Shown here one piece after another: positions 26,014 to 35,362 of a stretch of DNA of 64,000 nucleotides. The stretch spans positions 1 through 64,000 of the forward strand of contig QEXY01000123.1 in NCBI GenBank assembly GCA_003130875.1. Direction: 5' to 3'. The stretch is from Ardenticatenia bacterium. Lineage in GTDB: Bacteria; Chloroflexota; Anaerolineae; 4572-78; NAK82. Made by a program: the position numbers and the translations under genes. The stretch's first letter is position 1, and the number at the start of each line of letters is the position of its first letter. Below the pieces are notes generated by a model. It ran no database searches and was not told the DNA's origin. It was given only the letters and a program-made list of their open reading frames with translations.

Positions 26014-27854
26014 ATGCTTGTTGCGCTTGCGTGCACTTTGACAGGCGCCAGGTCACGGAACTGGCGCGCATACAACTGGGCGTAGAGACCACCGCGCGCC
26101 AACAGTTCGTCGTGACGCCCATGTTCCACGATGCGTCCGGCATCGAGCACATAAATGCGGTCCGCGTTGCGCACTGTGCTCAGTCGATGAGCGACCACAA
26201 AGCTGGTGCGTCCGCGGAAGAGGATTTCCAGCGCTTGTTGGATGGCACGCTCGGTACGAGTGTCGATGCTGGCAGTCGCCTCATCGAGGATGAGAATGCG
26301 TGGATCAGCCAGTACAGCGCGTGTTAGTGCGATCAGCTGGCGCTGTCCCTGGCTGAGTGTCCCACCTCGCTCGCCGATCTCAGTCTGATAGCCTGCCGGC
26401 AGGCGCATGATAAACTCATGGGCACCGATCAATTGGGCTGCAGCAATCACCTCCTCGTCACTGGCATCCAGCCGGCCGTAGCGGATGTTGTCAGCTACTG
26501 TTCCAGAGAAGAGAAAGCTATCCTGCGGCACGATGCCCAGCTGGCGCCGCAAGCTGGCAACGGTCACCTTGCGAATGTCCAGTCCGTCGATCAAAATACG
26601 CCCGGCGGTGACGTCGTAGAAACGTGCCACCAGGTTGACCAGCGTGGTCTTGCCCGCACCAGTTGCTCCGACGATGGCGACCGTCTCGCCTGGACGTGCG
26701 ATCAGGTTAATGTCGCGCAAGACCGGTTCGCGCTCGCGACCATCCTGGGGTGCGGTATCGTAAGCGAAGTCCACATGCTCGAACACCACCTCACCTCGGA
26801 TGGGTGGCATGGGGACGGCGTCAGGCGCGTCGACCAGCTCGGGTGGCTCGTCGAGCAGGTCAAAAACGCGTTCACTGGCGGCCAGTGCCGCCTGCAGCAA
26901 TGCATACACTGTGCTAATCTGCTGTACCGGGTGGAAGAAGAGCTGCACGTAGCGCAGGAACGAGATCACAATGCCAACGCTGGTGGCACCCGAGATGACT
27001 AACGTGCCGCCCATACCGGTGACAATGGCGACAGCGATAGAACTCAGCACATCCATCGCCGGCGCGAAAGCCGCGGTGATTCCCACAGCACTGACATTAG
27101 CATCGCGGTTGGCGGCATTGATTTCGGCGAAGCGTTGGCGATTGATCTCCTCACGGCCATAGGCTTGTGCCACACGCACTGCGGCGATATTCTCCTCCAA
27201 TTCGGCGCTCACATCGCCAATGGTGGTGCGTGCCTTACGAAAGGCGGAGCGAGCGCGTCGCGCCAACCCATTGATGATGAGCAACATCGCTGGGATGACC
27301 GTGAAGCTCGCCAGTGCCAGTTGCCAGTTGAGCATCAGCATGGCAATCACGATGGCCAGCATCTGCAACAACCCGCCCACCATTTGCGCCAGACCGTTGG
27401 TGAGCAGCTGGTTCAGCACATCGACGTCGTTGGTGAGGCGGCTCATCAAGTCGCCGGCGTCGTGCCGATCGAAGTAGCGCAGTCCCAACGTCTGGATCTT
27501 GGCGCAAATCTGCTCCCGCATGTGCGCTAGGACGTGTTGTCCTGTCCAGCCCATGACGTACATCTGTCCGCTCATGCTCCCCATGCCGACCAGGTAAGTG
27601 ACCAGCAACAGCAACACAATGCGCACCAAGCCAGCGCGGTCACCGGCAGCGATGAACTCGTCGATGGCGCGCCCGATCAGGTAGGGCGCCAACGAAAAAG
27701 TGACCGCGTTGGTTATCACCAGCACACAGGCCAGTACCAACTGTGGCCAATAAGGCGTGAGAAAACGCATCAGGCGCAGTGCCACCGCGCGCTGGTCAGC
27801 CGCGCGTTCTTCTTCGATTTCTACTAATCGTCGAAAGCCACCTCTGGGTCCCAT
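26010..27854 (-). CDS. ABC exporter half-transporter, catalytic-Glu subunit (TM288-like)
   Basis: This 614-residue protein joins a six-helix membrane domain (about 25-335) to an ATPase domain. Walker A is VGATGAGKTTLVNLVARFYD. The signature is the altered LSQGQRQLIALTRAV, and Walker B with catalytic Glu is ILILDEATASID. The LSQGQ form with an intact Glu matches the TM288 half of the TM287/288 heterodimer. It lies 17 bases after a gene with the complementary defect. The pair is probably a drug or lipid exporter of the BmrCD/TM287-288 class; the substrate is unknown. Confidence 0.9.
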   Translation of the reverse strand: MGPRGGFRRLVEIEEERAADQRAVALRLMRFLTPYWPQLVLACVLVITNAVTFSLAPYLIGRAIDEFIAAGDRAGLVRIVLLLLVTYLVGMGSMSGQMYVMGWTGQHVLAHMREQICAKIQTLGLRYFDRHDAGDLMSRLTNDVDVLNQLLTNGLAQMVGGLLQMLAIVIAMLMLNWQLALASFTVIPAMLLIINGLARRARSAFRKARTTIGDVSAELEENIAAVRVAQAYGREEINRQRFAEINAANRDANVSAVGITAAFAPAMDVLSSIAVAIVTGMGGTLVISGATSVGIVISFLRYVQLFFHPVQQISTVYALLQAALAASERVFDLLDEPPELVDAPDAVPMPPIRGEVVFEHVDFAYDTAPQDGREREPVLRDINLIARPGETVAIVGATGAGKTTLVNLVARFYDVTAGRILIDGLDIRKVTVASLRRQLGIVPQDSFLFSGTVADNIRYGRLDASDEEVIAAAQLIGAHEFIMRLPAGYQTEIGERGGTLSQGQRQLIALTRAVLADPRILILDEATASIDTRTERAIQQALEILFRGRTSFVVAHRLSTVRNADRIYVLDAGRIVEHGRHDELLARGGLYAQLYARQFRDLAPVKVHASATSI

Positions 27855-27871
27855 AGTCCTCTACCTTGACC

Positions 27872-29593
27872 TCATAGCAGCTGCGAATGCACGATGGCAG
27901 CGTAGATCTCGCTTTCCTCAAGCAGTTGCTCATGCGTGCCACGGGCAACCAGCCGCCCCGCGTCGAACACCAGGATCAGATCGACGGAGCGCACCGTGCT
28001 GACGCGCTGCGCGATGACGAAGCTGGTGCGACCACGCATCAGCTGTTCCAGAGCTTGCTGGATCTGGTATTCGGTCTCGGCATCCACGCTTGAAGTGCTG
28101 TCGTCCAGAATCAGAATGCGCGGATTGAGCAAGAGGGCGCGTGCAATGGCGATGCGCTGACGTTGTCCGCCGCTCAGCCCCATGCCGCGCTCGCCCACAA
28201 CAGTTTGATAGCCATCCGGCAAAGCTGTGATAAAATCGTGCGCTTGCGCAGCGCGTGCTGCAGCAATCACCTCCTCATCACTGGAATCTGGCCGACCGTA
28301 GGCAATGTTGTCACGGATAGTGCCCGAAAAGAGTACCGTCTCCTGCAAAACGATGCCGATCTGCGAGCGCAGGCTGCTAAGTGTCACATCGCGCACATCG
28401 TAGCCGTCAATGGTCACTCGACCGGCGGTGACGTCGTAGAAACGTGGGATCAGGTTGATGACAGTGCTCTTGCCTGAGCCGGTGGCACCCAAGATGGCGA
28501 CTGTCTGTCCGGGTTCAACCACAAAGCTGACATGGCTGAGCGAGTCGTGCTCACTGCCGGCGTAGCGGAAGCTGACATCTTCAAAGGCGACGCGTCCGCG
28601 GATAGGTGGCAGGACAATCGCGCCAGGCCGCTCGGTCACCTCGGGTTGAGCGTCCAGAATTTCGAACACACGACGCGCACTGGCAGCGGCGCGTGCCGTC
28701 ATAGCACCCAACATGCCGACCATCAACAGCGGGAACATCAGGTAGTTGAGATAGGTGATGAAAGCGGCCAATTCACCCAAGCTGAGCTGTTTGCTGATCA
28801 CCATCTCACCACCCATCCACACGATCCCACCAGTGCCCAGGTTGAAGATGAAGAAGAGCAGTGGGAAGCTGCTGCTGAACAAACGCAATGCACGCACGTT
28901 CAGGTTGAGGTATTCCAGATTGGCTGCCCGAAAGCGGTTCAGTTCGAACTCCTCCCGCGTAAATGCCTTGACCACGCGGATGCCGGCTAGATTCTCCTGC
29001 AGGATGGTATTGAGGCGACCCAGCTTTGCCTGTGCCTGCTCGAACAGCGGACGGATGAAACTGATGAGTCGTAGCAGCACGGCCAATACGACAGGCACTG
29101 TGGCCAGCGTCAACAGCGCCAACTGCCAGTTCATCCACAGCAGCAGTGCAGCACTGCCGAATAGCATGAGGAGCGCATTGATGAACTGAAACAACCCCAT
29201 TCCGGTGAACTGACGCACCATCTCGACGTCGCTGGTCAGACGCGTCAACAGCTGGCCAGTCTGGGCGCGATCGTGGTAGCTGAAGCTGAGTCGCTGGATC
29301 TGGTCGTATAACATATTGCGCACATCAAAAGCGACGTTTTGCGAAGCTTTCTCTGACCAGAAGCCCTGCGCAAAGTTGAACACACCGCGCATGGCGGCCA
29401 AGCCGACCAGCACCAACGCCCCCCACAGTACAGTGGAGAGATGGCCGCCCTGGATGCCATCATCAATGATACGGCGAATGATCTGCGGCAGTGCCAGGTT
29501 GGCTGCTGTGACCATCAGGAGACTGAACGCGGCGCCCGTTGCCGTCGTCCAATAGGGGCGTAAGAAGGAAAGTGCACGCCATAGAATGTTCAT
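27872..29593 (-). CDS. ABC exporter half-transporter, degenerate-site subunit (TM287-like)
   Basis: The start at 29593 is chosen because the promoter at 29681-29709 excludes the longer frame, and GGAG lies about 12 bases upstream. The 573-residue protein begins directly with the first membrane helix (LRPYWTTATGAAFSL). The ATPase has Walker A LGATGSGKSTVINLIPRFYD and a normal signature LSGGQRQRIAIARAL. Walker B reads ILILDDSTSSVD, with Asp where the catalytic Glu should be. This is the TM287 pattern, complementary to the partner gene, so the two should form an asymmetric heterodimer. It is the first gene of an operon of about 7.6 kb. Confidence 0.9.
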   Translation of the reverse strand: MNILWRALSFLRPYWTTATGAAFSLLMVTAANLALPQIIRRIIDDGIQGGHLSTVLWGALVLVGLAAMRGVFNFAQGFWSEKASQNVAFDVRNMLYDQIQRLSFSYHDRAQTGQLLTRLTSDVEMVRQFTGMGLFQFINALLMLFGSAALLLWMNWQLALLTLATVPVVLAVLLRLISFIRPLFEQAQAKLGRLNTILQENLAGIRVVKAFTREEFELNRFRAANLEYLNLNVRALRLFSSSFPLLFFIFNLGTGGIVWMGGEMVISKQLSLGELAAFITYLNYLMFPLLMVGMLGAMTARAAASARRVFEILDAQPEVTERPGAIVLPPIRGRVAFEDVSFRYAGSEHDSLSHVSFVVEPGQTVAILGATGSGKSTVINLIPRFYDVTAGRVTIDGYDVRDVTLSSLRSQIGIVLQETVLFSGTIRDNIAYGRPDSSDEEVIAAARAAQAHDFITALPDGYQTVVGERGMGLSGGQRQRIAIARALLLNPRILILDDSTSSVDAETEYQIQQALEQLMRGRTSFVIAQRVSTVRSVDLILVFDAGRLVARGTHEQLLEESEIYAAIVHSQLL

Positions 29594-29680
29594 TGTGATG
29601 GTACTCCAGATGCCAGCCACGTGCTCTGAAGAGAACTGAAGTGGTGCAAGTATTGCCGGCAACTTTGTTCCTTTCCGGAT

Positions 29681-29709
29681 ATTATAGCCCCCCGCAGCAG
29701 ACATCTCAA
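29681..29709 (-). promoter_or_regulatory. Promoter of the ABC exporter operon
   Basis: On the minus strand TTGAGA (29709-29704) and TATAAT (29686-29681) are separated by 17 bases. Transcription would start near 29674, leaving a leader of about 80 bases to the ATG at 29593. Confidence 0.65.
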
Positions 29710-29771
29710 CCTTGGTGCGTGTGGGACGAATTTTCCGAAGAACATCTTTCTCTCGTTACTTTCCAATGATG

Positions 29772-29777
29772 TATAAT
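29772..29777 (+). promoter_or_regulatory. Minus-10 box before the dinG-like gene
   Basis: A perfect TATAAT lies at 29772-29777, but the -35 region (TTCTCT at 29748-29753, 18-base spacing) is poor. A start of transcription near 29784 would favour the GTG at 29827 over the GTG at 29794. Confidence 0.4.
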
Positions 29778-29826
29778 GAGCAACTGTTAACCTGTGGTTT
29801 ATCGTTTGCTGGAAAGGTATCAGCCC

Positions 29827-32727
29827 GTGGCCCATGTTTACGTCGCTCTGGATCTGGAAACCACTGGCCTCAGTGTAGAACGCGATGCGATTATCGAGAT
29901 TGGCGCGGTCAAGTTTCGCGGCAGACAAGTGCTGGGAGAATTCTCGAGCTTGATCAACCCCGGCTGTCGAATTCCTTACCTAGTTCAAGAATTGACCGGC
30001 ATTCGCGATGAGATGTTGCGTGACCAGCCCTCGATTATGGAGGTTTTGCCGCGTCTGGAACGTTTCATCGGCACTTGTCCGGTCGTTGGTCATAATATCA
30101 GCTTCGACTTGGCGTTTCTCAACCGCTATGGGGTGCTGCGCGACAATCCTTCCATTGATACTTTCGAACTGGCCAGCATCCTATTACCCCACGCCGGGCG
30201 TTACAGCCTGGAAAAACTGGCACAATCTTTGGGTATCGCACTGGAAGCACATCATCGTGCCCTAGATGATGCACGTGCAGCGCACTGCCTTTTTGTTGCA
30301 TTGCTCGACCAAGCGCACCGCCTGGATCCCTCCATCATTCGCGGGGTGAGCCGTGTGGCGGAGCGCTCAAATTGGTCACTGCGGCCTGTCTTTGTCGATC
30401 TCGAGCAGATACGACCACGCACGACTTTCAGCACCAGTCTGGGACAACAGTTGGCGGCGAAGGGGATGCTTTCGGGTGGCGGAGGAAGGAGTTTGCTGTC
30501 TTTATCACGCGGCATTGTTGAACGCGAAGAGCCTCTCCAATCGGCTGAGACAATCCGCCCTCTCGATGTAGAAGCGTTGGTGACATTGCTCGACCGGGAC
30601 GGTTTGTTCGCCCGTCGGCTGTCCCATTACGAATACCGGCCGGAGCAGATCGCGATGCTGCGTCGGGTGACGGAAGCTTTCAATCGTGGCGAGGCAGTGA
30701 TGATCGAGGCAGGAACTGGTCTGGGCAAGTCGCTAGCCTATCTACTCCCAGCTGTGCACTGGGCGGCTCAAAACGGCCAGCGCGTTGTGATCGCCACTCA
30801 CACGATCAATTTGCAGGATCAGCTGCTCAACAAAGACATCCCGGAGTTGCAGCGCATTCTGCCATTCGAGTTTAAGGCGGTTGCGTTGAAAGGGCGTAAT
30901 AATTACGTCTGTCCACGGCGGGTGCGCCAGATGCGTGCCGAACTGGAGACACGCCAGGCCAGTTTGCCCGGCGTTTCATCTCCCGGTACCGACGAGGTAG
31001 CGCTGCGTGTGTTGGCACGTGTGCTGGTGTGGATGGAAACCACCCTCACAGGTGACAAGCAGGAGCTCTTCCTGCCCACTCCCGAAGAGAACGTGATTTG
31101 GAGCTATATCTGCAGCGACGCAGAACTCTGCACGCCAGAACAGTGTCGTCGGGAGAATTGCTTTTTCCAGCGCGCGCGTCGCGCAGCCGAGAGTGCCCAC
31201 ATCGTGGTGGTCAACCACGCATTGCTGTTCGCGGATGTAGCAACCGATAACCGTGTGCTACCGGAATATCACTATCTCATCATCGATGAAGCACACCACC
31301 TTGAGGACAGTGTCACCGGTCAGATGAGCTTTCACGTCGGTCTTGCCGCGCTGAAGCGCCTGTTGGACGAGATCAGCGAGCCGACAGGGCCACAGCGCTA
31401 CAATGGCTTCCTGGCGAGGCTCATCCCACGTGTGCGTCAGGATCTGCCGGCAGGAGAAATCAATGCGCTGCAAGAGCACGTCGCACTATGTCACGATTCA
31501 GTGGCTCATGTGCGCGGCGCAGCTCATACCCTTTTCGACACCTTGAAAACCTTCTTAGAACTCCACGGGCCAGTGAACCATAACACGTCTTACGAGCGAC
31601 GATTGCGGCTGACACCTGCTACGCGCCGTCAGCCAGCTTGGGACAGGGTAGAAGGGGCATGGGGAGGGCTGAACGACTGTCTGGATCGATTGATCGGGTA
31701 TTTGGACAACGTGACCCAGTTGATTTCACGCTGGGATGACCAGGTAGGATTGCGCGCTGGAGAGGAACTCCAGCGGGAACTGATTAGCTATCGCACGCGC
31801 GTGGACGTTTTCCGCGCTCAATTGCGCACCATTTTGGAAGAAGAGGCAATGCGCGATAGCCATCGTGCATATGTGACCTGGCTGGAGCTCTCCAACCAGG
31901 AACAGACACCCACGTTGCATGCAGCGCCGTTGCACGTGGGACATCTGGTGCGCCGCCATCTGTTTGAAGCAAACAAGACCGTTATCCTGACCTCGGCGAC
32001 GTTGCGCACTGGCGAGAGCTTCGAGTATCTACGTGAGCGACTGGGGGCTGAAGATGTCAGCGGGATAGCATTGGCCTCGCCGTTTGATTATCGCACTTCC
32101 ACGCTGCTCTATTTACCCACCGACATACCCGAGCCGGGGCAGCCGGGATATCAGCGCAAGTTGGAGACAGCACTGCTCAGCCTGGTACGAGCCACCCGTG
32201 GTCGCACGCTGGTGCTATTCACTTCTCACAGTCAGCTACGCCACACGGCTAATGCTTTGCGCGAAGCGCTGGGACAGGATGAGATCGTGTTGCTGGAACA
32301 AGGTGCCGGTTCACGTGTCCATTTGTTAGAGCGTTTCAAAACCACCGAACGTTGTGTTCTGTTTGGCACGCGTAGCTTTTGGGAGGGCATTGATGTGGCC
32401 GGCGAACGTTTGAGCTGTGTCGTCATTACCCGACTACCGTTTGACGTGCCCGACGATCCGATCTTCGTAGCACGCAGTGAGGCCTACGCGGATCCTTTCT
32501 ATGGGTTTTCCCTGCCGAACGCCATCTTGCGCTTTCGCCAGGGGTTCGGGCGGTTGATCCGCTCACGCCGCGATCGCGGGGTTGTCGTGTGCATGGACCG
32601 ACGGCTCCTCACCAAGGCATACGGCCAGGAGTTTCTGCGCTCCCTGCCAGATTGCACCCGCCAACAAGGTCCTCTGGCGATGTTGCCCACCTTGGCGGCA
32701 CGGTGGATTGATGGGGAAACGATATGA
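29827..32727 (+). CDS. dinG: DinG-family helicase with N-terminal DnaQ-like exonuclease
   Basis: The GTG at 29827 has GGAAAGG nine bases upstream and leads straight into the exonuclease; GTG 29794 is an alternative. The 966-residue product has a DnaQ-like 3-prime-5-prime exonuclease (about 1-165) with DLETTGLS, GHNISFDLAFL and HHRALDDARAAH, all key acids present. The XPD-like helicase has Walker A EAGTGLGKSLAYLLP, the DEAH box IIDEAHHLED, and motif VI QGFGRLIRSRRDRG. Cysteines in NYVCPRR, CSDAELC, EQC and ENCF can provide the four iron-sulphur ligands. This exonuclease-helicase fusion is the form known from Firmicutes and relatives. It probably acts in repair or R-loop resolution. Confidence 0.9.
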   Translation: MAHVYVALDLETTGLSVERDAIIEIGAVKFRGRQVLGEFSSLINPGCRIPYLVQELTGIRDEMLRDQPSIMEVLPRLERFIGTCPVVGHNISFDLAFLNRYGVLRDNPSIDTFELASILLPHAGRYSLEKLAQSLGIALEAHHRALDDARAAHCLFVALLDQAHRLDPSIIRGVSRVAERSNWSLRPVFVDLEQIRPRTTFSTSLGQQLAAKGMLSGGGGRSLLSLSRGIVEREEPLQSAETIRPLDVEALVTLLDRDGLFARRLSHYEYRPEQIAMLRRVTEAFNRGEAVMIEAGTGLGKSLAYLLPAVHWAAQNGQRVVIATHTINLQDQLLNKDIPELQRILPFEFKAVALKGRNNYVCPRRVRQMRAELETRQASLPGVSSPGTDEVALRVLARVLVWMETTLTGDKQELFLPTPEENVIWSYICSDAELCTPEQCRRENCFFQRARRAAESAHIVVVNHALLFADVATDNRVLPEYHYLIIDEAHHLEDSVTGQMSFHVGLAALKRLLDEISEPTGPQRYNGFLARLIPRVRQDLPAGEINALQEHVALCHDSVAHVRGAAHTLFDTLKTFLELHGPVNHNTSYERRLRLTPATRRQPAWDRVEGAWGGLNDCLDRLIGYLDNVTQLISRWDDQVGLRAGEELQRELISYRTRVDVFRAQLRTILEEEAMRDSHRAYVTWLELSNQEQTPTLHAAPLHVGHLVRRHLFEANKTVILTSATLRTGESFEYLRERLGAEDVSGIALASPFDYRTSTLLYLPTDIPEPGQPGYQRKLETALLSLVRATRGRTLVLFTSHSQLRHTANALREALGQDEIVLLEQGAGSRVHLLERFKTTERCVLFGTRSFWEGIDVAGERLSCVVITRLPFDVPDDPIFVARSEAYADPFYGFSLPNAILRFRQGFGRLIRSRRDRGVVVCMDRRLLTKAYGQEFLRSLPDCTRQQGPLAMLPTLAARWIDGETI

Positions 32728-32728
32728 A

Positions 32729-32758
32729 ACGGATTGAGGGTGAATCCCCGCAATCCGT
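32729..32758 (+). repeat. Hairpin after the dinG-like gene
   Basis: ACGGATTG (32729-32736) and CAATCCGT (32751-32758) form an 8-base-pair stem just after the stop, with weak inner pairing. There is no T-tract, so it is not a classical terminator on this strand. Confidence 0.4.
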
Positions 32759-32810
32759 CCAAGAGGATGGGATGCTGCACAGGGCTTATGCATCAAGGTG
32801 CTCGAAATGC

Positions 32811-32839
32811 TTGTCAGATCGCTCCCTCTGGGATATGAT
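32811..32839 (+). promoter_or_regulatory. Promoter of the binding-protein gene
   Basis: TTGTCA (32811-32816) and TATGAT (32834-32839) are separated by 17 bases. The leader to the ATG at 32877 would be about 30 bases and contains a GGGAGAGAGGTG ribosome site. Confidence 0.6.
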
Positions 32840-32876
32840 GATCCCCGGATCGAGCACGGGAGAGAGGTGATTACCT

Positions 32877-34049
32877 ATGCAATCATTTTTGTCTAGGTAC
32901 AGCAATCTGTATGGAATTGTGACGGTGTTGTTTTTGGCGGTTTTCCTATGGGCGGGTTGCACAGGCGAGGCGACCCAGCCGACCAGAGGGGATGTGTATG
33001 TCTATGTCGCCGTGCCCTTGAGCGGTTTCCAAGCAAATGCCGGACAAACGGTATTAGGTGGCGTGCGCTTGATCGCAGCCGAAATCAATGCCCGCGGGGG
33101 ACTGATGGGTTATCGCGTGGTAGTGGAAGGGTTGGACGATGAGAGCGATAGCGAGATGGCTACAACAGTGGCGCAACGCGTGGCAGATGACGTGGCGGCC
33201 GGCAAGCCCGTCCTCGGCGTCGTTGGTCATCTCAACAGCGGGCAGACCCTCGCGGCCATGGAAATTTATAAAGACTTGCCTTTTGTGGTGATCACACCCA
33301 CTGCCAGTGAGGTGAGCTTGACGCAGAAAGGTTATCGCAACTTCTTCCGCGTCAACGCAAATGACGCCGTGCAGGCAAAAGTCGATGCCGAGTTCCTGCG
33401 TCAAACGCTGCAAGCAAAACGGGTCGCAGTGTTACACAACGATGATCCTTACGGTATTGGATTAGCCGCAGCCATCATTGATCATCTGAAAGCAAGTGGC
33501 GGCGAGGTCGTCCTCCGCGTCCAGGTACAGGTGGAGCAACGGGACTACACAGCTGAAGTGTCCCAGATTGCACAAGCTAAGCCAGATGCAATCTTCTATG
33601 CCGGTTATGAGGTCGAATGCCCTTATCTGCGCTATGCTCTGGTGCGCGCCGGGATCGATGTACCATTTCTCGCTTCAGATGGGTGTTTTCTGGCTGCCAC
33701 GATCGACGAATCCGATGGCACGGCTGAGGGCATCTACGTCAGCGCTTTCGGGCCCAGCCCGTGGACTGCTGCCAGCTCTGAGTGGATTGCTGCCTATCAA
33801 GCGATTGAGTATCGCAACCCCGATACCTATAGTTTGAATGGATACGTGGCAGGCCAGGTGCTATTGGAAGGTGCAGCCCAAGCGGGGAGCTTGAAAGGCG
33901 CCGATGTGGCGCAGGCAATCCGTCAACTGGAATTCTCCTCTTTACTTGGACCCATAAGCTATGATACCAATGGCGACTTGCGCGCTCCTACTATTTATAT
34001 CTTCCAGGTGCGTGAGGGTCGCTTTGTCCAAGTGTACCCAGAGAGTTAG
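32877..34049 (+). CDS. Branched-chain amino-acid-type ABC substrate-binding lipoprotein
   Basis: The 390-residue protein starts with a signal peptide ending in a lipobox (FLWAGC, Cys near residue 24), so it is lipid-anchored outside the membrane. The mature part is a type I periplasmic-binding fold of the LivJ/LivK family: VAVPLSGFQANAGQTVLGGV, VLGVVGHLNSGQTLAAMEIY, VVITPTASEVSLTQKGYRNF and RVAVLHNDDPYGIGLA. Ligands are usually branched-chain amino acids, amides or short organic acids. No permease or ATPase genes are next to it, so it may be an orphan sensor or share a distant transporter. The ligand is not predictable. Confidence 0.88.
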   Translation: MQSFLSRYSNLYGIVTVLFLAVFLWAGCTGEATQPTRGDVYVYVAVPLSGFQANAGQTVLGGVRLIAAEINARGGLMGYRVVVEGLDDESDSEMATTVAQRVADDVAAGKPVLGVVGHLNSGQTLAAMEIYKDLPFVVITPTASEVSLTQKGYRNFFRVNANDAVQAKVDAEFLRQTLQAKRVAVLHNDDPYGIGLAAAIIDHLKASGGEVVLRVQVQVEQRDYTAEVSQIAQAKPDAIFYAGYEVECPYLRYALVRAGIDVPFLASDGCFLAATIDESDGTAEGIYVSAFGPSPWTAASSEWIAAYQAIEYRNPDTYSLNGYVAGQVLLEGAAQAGSLKGADVAQAIRQLEFSSLLGPISYDTNGDLRAPTIYIFQVREGRFVQVYPES

Positions 34050-34102
34050 CCAGAGCAGCCTCGAGATACCTCGCAATAGAGCGATAACGGGGGCAAGGAA
34101 AA

Positions 34103-34915
34103 TTGGCACGCTACACTCTGATGGCAGTTTATGCGCATCCAGATGACGAAGCATTTGGCAGTGGCGGTACACTGGCTAAATACGCCGCGCAGGGCTGCGA
34201 TGTGTACGTAGTGACTGCCACGCGGGGTGAGGCAGGAAATATCGCCACGCCGGAATTGGCGACGCCAGCCAACCTGCCGGATGTGCGCGAACAAGAACTA
34301 CGCTGTGCATGCCGCATTTACGGTGCCCATCCTCCCATCTTCATGGGGTATCAGGACGGACAGCTCACCATCGTGCATCAAGGGCAGGCCGTGGCACGCT
34401 TAGTGCGCATCATTCGCGAGTTGCGTCCGGATGTCATCATCACGTTCGGGCCGGATGGCATTTATGGACATTATGACCATATCGCTGTCCATCGCTGGAC
34501 GAGCATCGCCTTTGACTTGGCTGCCGATCCCGATTGTTTCCCTGATCTGCTGCAGGGCGCCTGTCAGCCCCATCAAGTGCGCAAACTCTACTTTCGCGCT
34601 CTGACAGAGTCGCAACTCGCCGGGATGGTCAGCAATGGGATGTCGTCAACTGTGATGATGGATGGAGTGCCGTTTCCTTTCACTGCATATCGTGAAGATG
34701 AAATAACCACTGTGATCGATGTGAGTGAGTGGCTGCAAGTGAAGCTGGCCGGTATCCGTTGCCACGCCACCCAGTTGGGGCATGACAACCCCTTCGTCAC
34801 GATGCCGGAAGAGATCATGTACCAGCGCTGGTTGTGCACGGAAAGCTATATTCTGGCGCGTTCCACTGTCGGCTGGCCTCAAGGTATCGAGACCGACCTG
34901 TTCGAACGCTTGTGA
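34103..34915 (+). CDS. LmbE/PIG-L-family deacetylase
   Basis: The 270-residue protein has the zinc-binding motif AHPDDE near residue 11, VTATRGEAG, and a later GHYDHIAVHRW that supplies the third ligand. These define the LmbE/PIG-L family, which removes N-acetyl groups from GlcNAc-containing molecules such as mycothiol or bacillithiol precursors and glycolipids. TTG at 34103 behind AAGGA is used as start; ATG at 34121 is possible but would cut the first strand. It follows the binding-protein gene by 53 bases. The substrate is not determined. Confidence 0.85.
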   Translation: MARYTLMAVYAHPDDEAFGSGGTLAKYAAQGCDVYVVTATRGEAGNIATPELATPANLPDVREQELRCACRIYGAHPPIFMGYQDGQLTIVHQGQAVARLVRIIRELRPDVIITFGPDGIYGHYDHIAVHRWTSIAFDLAADPDCFPDLLQGACQPHQVRKLYFRALTESQLAGMVSNGMSSTVMMDGVPFPFTAYREDEITTVIDVSEWLQVKLAGIRCHATQLGHDNPFVTMPEEIMYQRWLCTESYILARSTVGWPQGIETDLFERL

Positions 34916-34918
34916 CGC

Positions 34919-34946
34919 TTACGTGTATAATGTTACGTGTATAATG
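34919..34946 (+). repeat. Tandem 14-base duplication containing TATAAT
   Basis: TTACGTGTATAATG occurs twice back to back (34919-34932 and 34933-34946), directly after the deacetylase stop and before the convergent DsrE-like gene. Each copy contains a -10-like TATAAT. No downstream gene on this strand would use it. Confidence 0.85.
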
Positions 34947-34966
34947 GATGTATCCTGGCAAGAATG

Positions 34967-35323
34967 CTATAAGGTGATCACCTTATCAGCGCGCCATTGT
35001 GCTGTGATGATATCTCCCATACCCCCCACGATACCAACGCGTACCCGTTCGGTCAATCCAAAGTAATTCAAGCACGTGCTGCACAGGATCACGTGAACCC
35101 CCTTCGCCTGCAGCGACTTGAGCTGGGCCAATACGGGTGAGCCATCTACTGCCAGTTTGACCCCATCAGCATACAGGCAAATCGCGGCTGGCAACAAATT
35201 GCTCTCGTCCAACAATGTAAGATATTTTTCGATGAGTTGCTGCTGTAAAGCAGGTTCGGCATGTCCCATGCCGTTACGCGTGATCAGGATCACAGTAGAC
35301 TGGCCAGTCTGCTTTTCCTCCAT
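34967..35323 (-). CDS. DsrE/YedF-like small protein
   Basis: The 118-residue protein has a DsrE-type Rossmann-like fold: VILITRNGMGHAEP, LPAAICLYADGVKLAV, then GVHVILCSTCLNYFGLTERV and GIVGGMGDI. The C-S-T-C followed by FGL resembles the C-terminal domain of YedF, a sulphur or selenium metabolism protein, whose cysteine is a possible persulphide carrier. The N-terminal TusA/SirA part of YedF is absent. It lies 39 bases after the secreted-protein gene starting at 36736 on the same strand and may share its transcript. The role in sulphur transfer is inferred. Confidence 0.75.
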   Translation of the reverse strand: MEEKQTGQSTVILITRNGMGHAEPALQQQLIEKYLTLLDESNLLPAAICLYADGVKLAVDGSPVLAQLKSLQAKGVHVILCSTCLNYFGLTERVRVGIVGGMGDIITAQWRADKVITL

Positions 35324-35362
35324 AGCACATCACCGTCTCAGAAAAGTTCCGCGCAACCCGAT

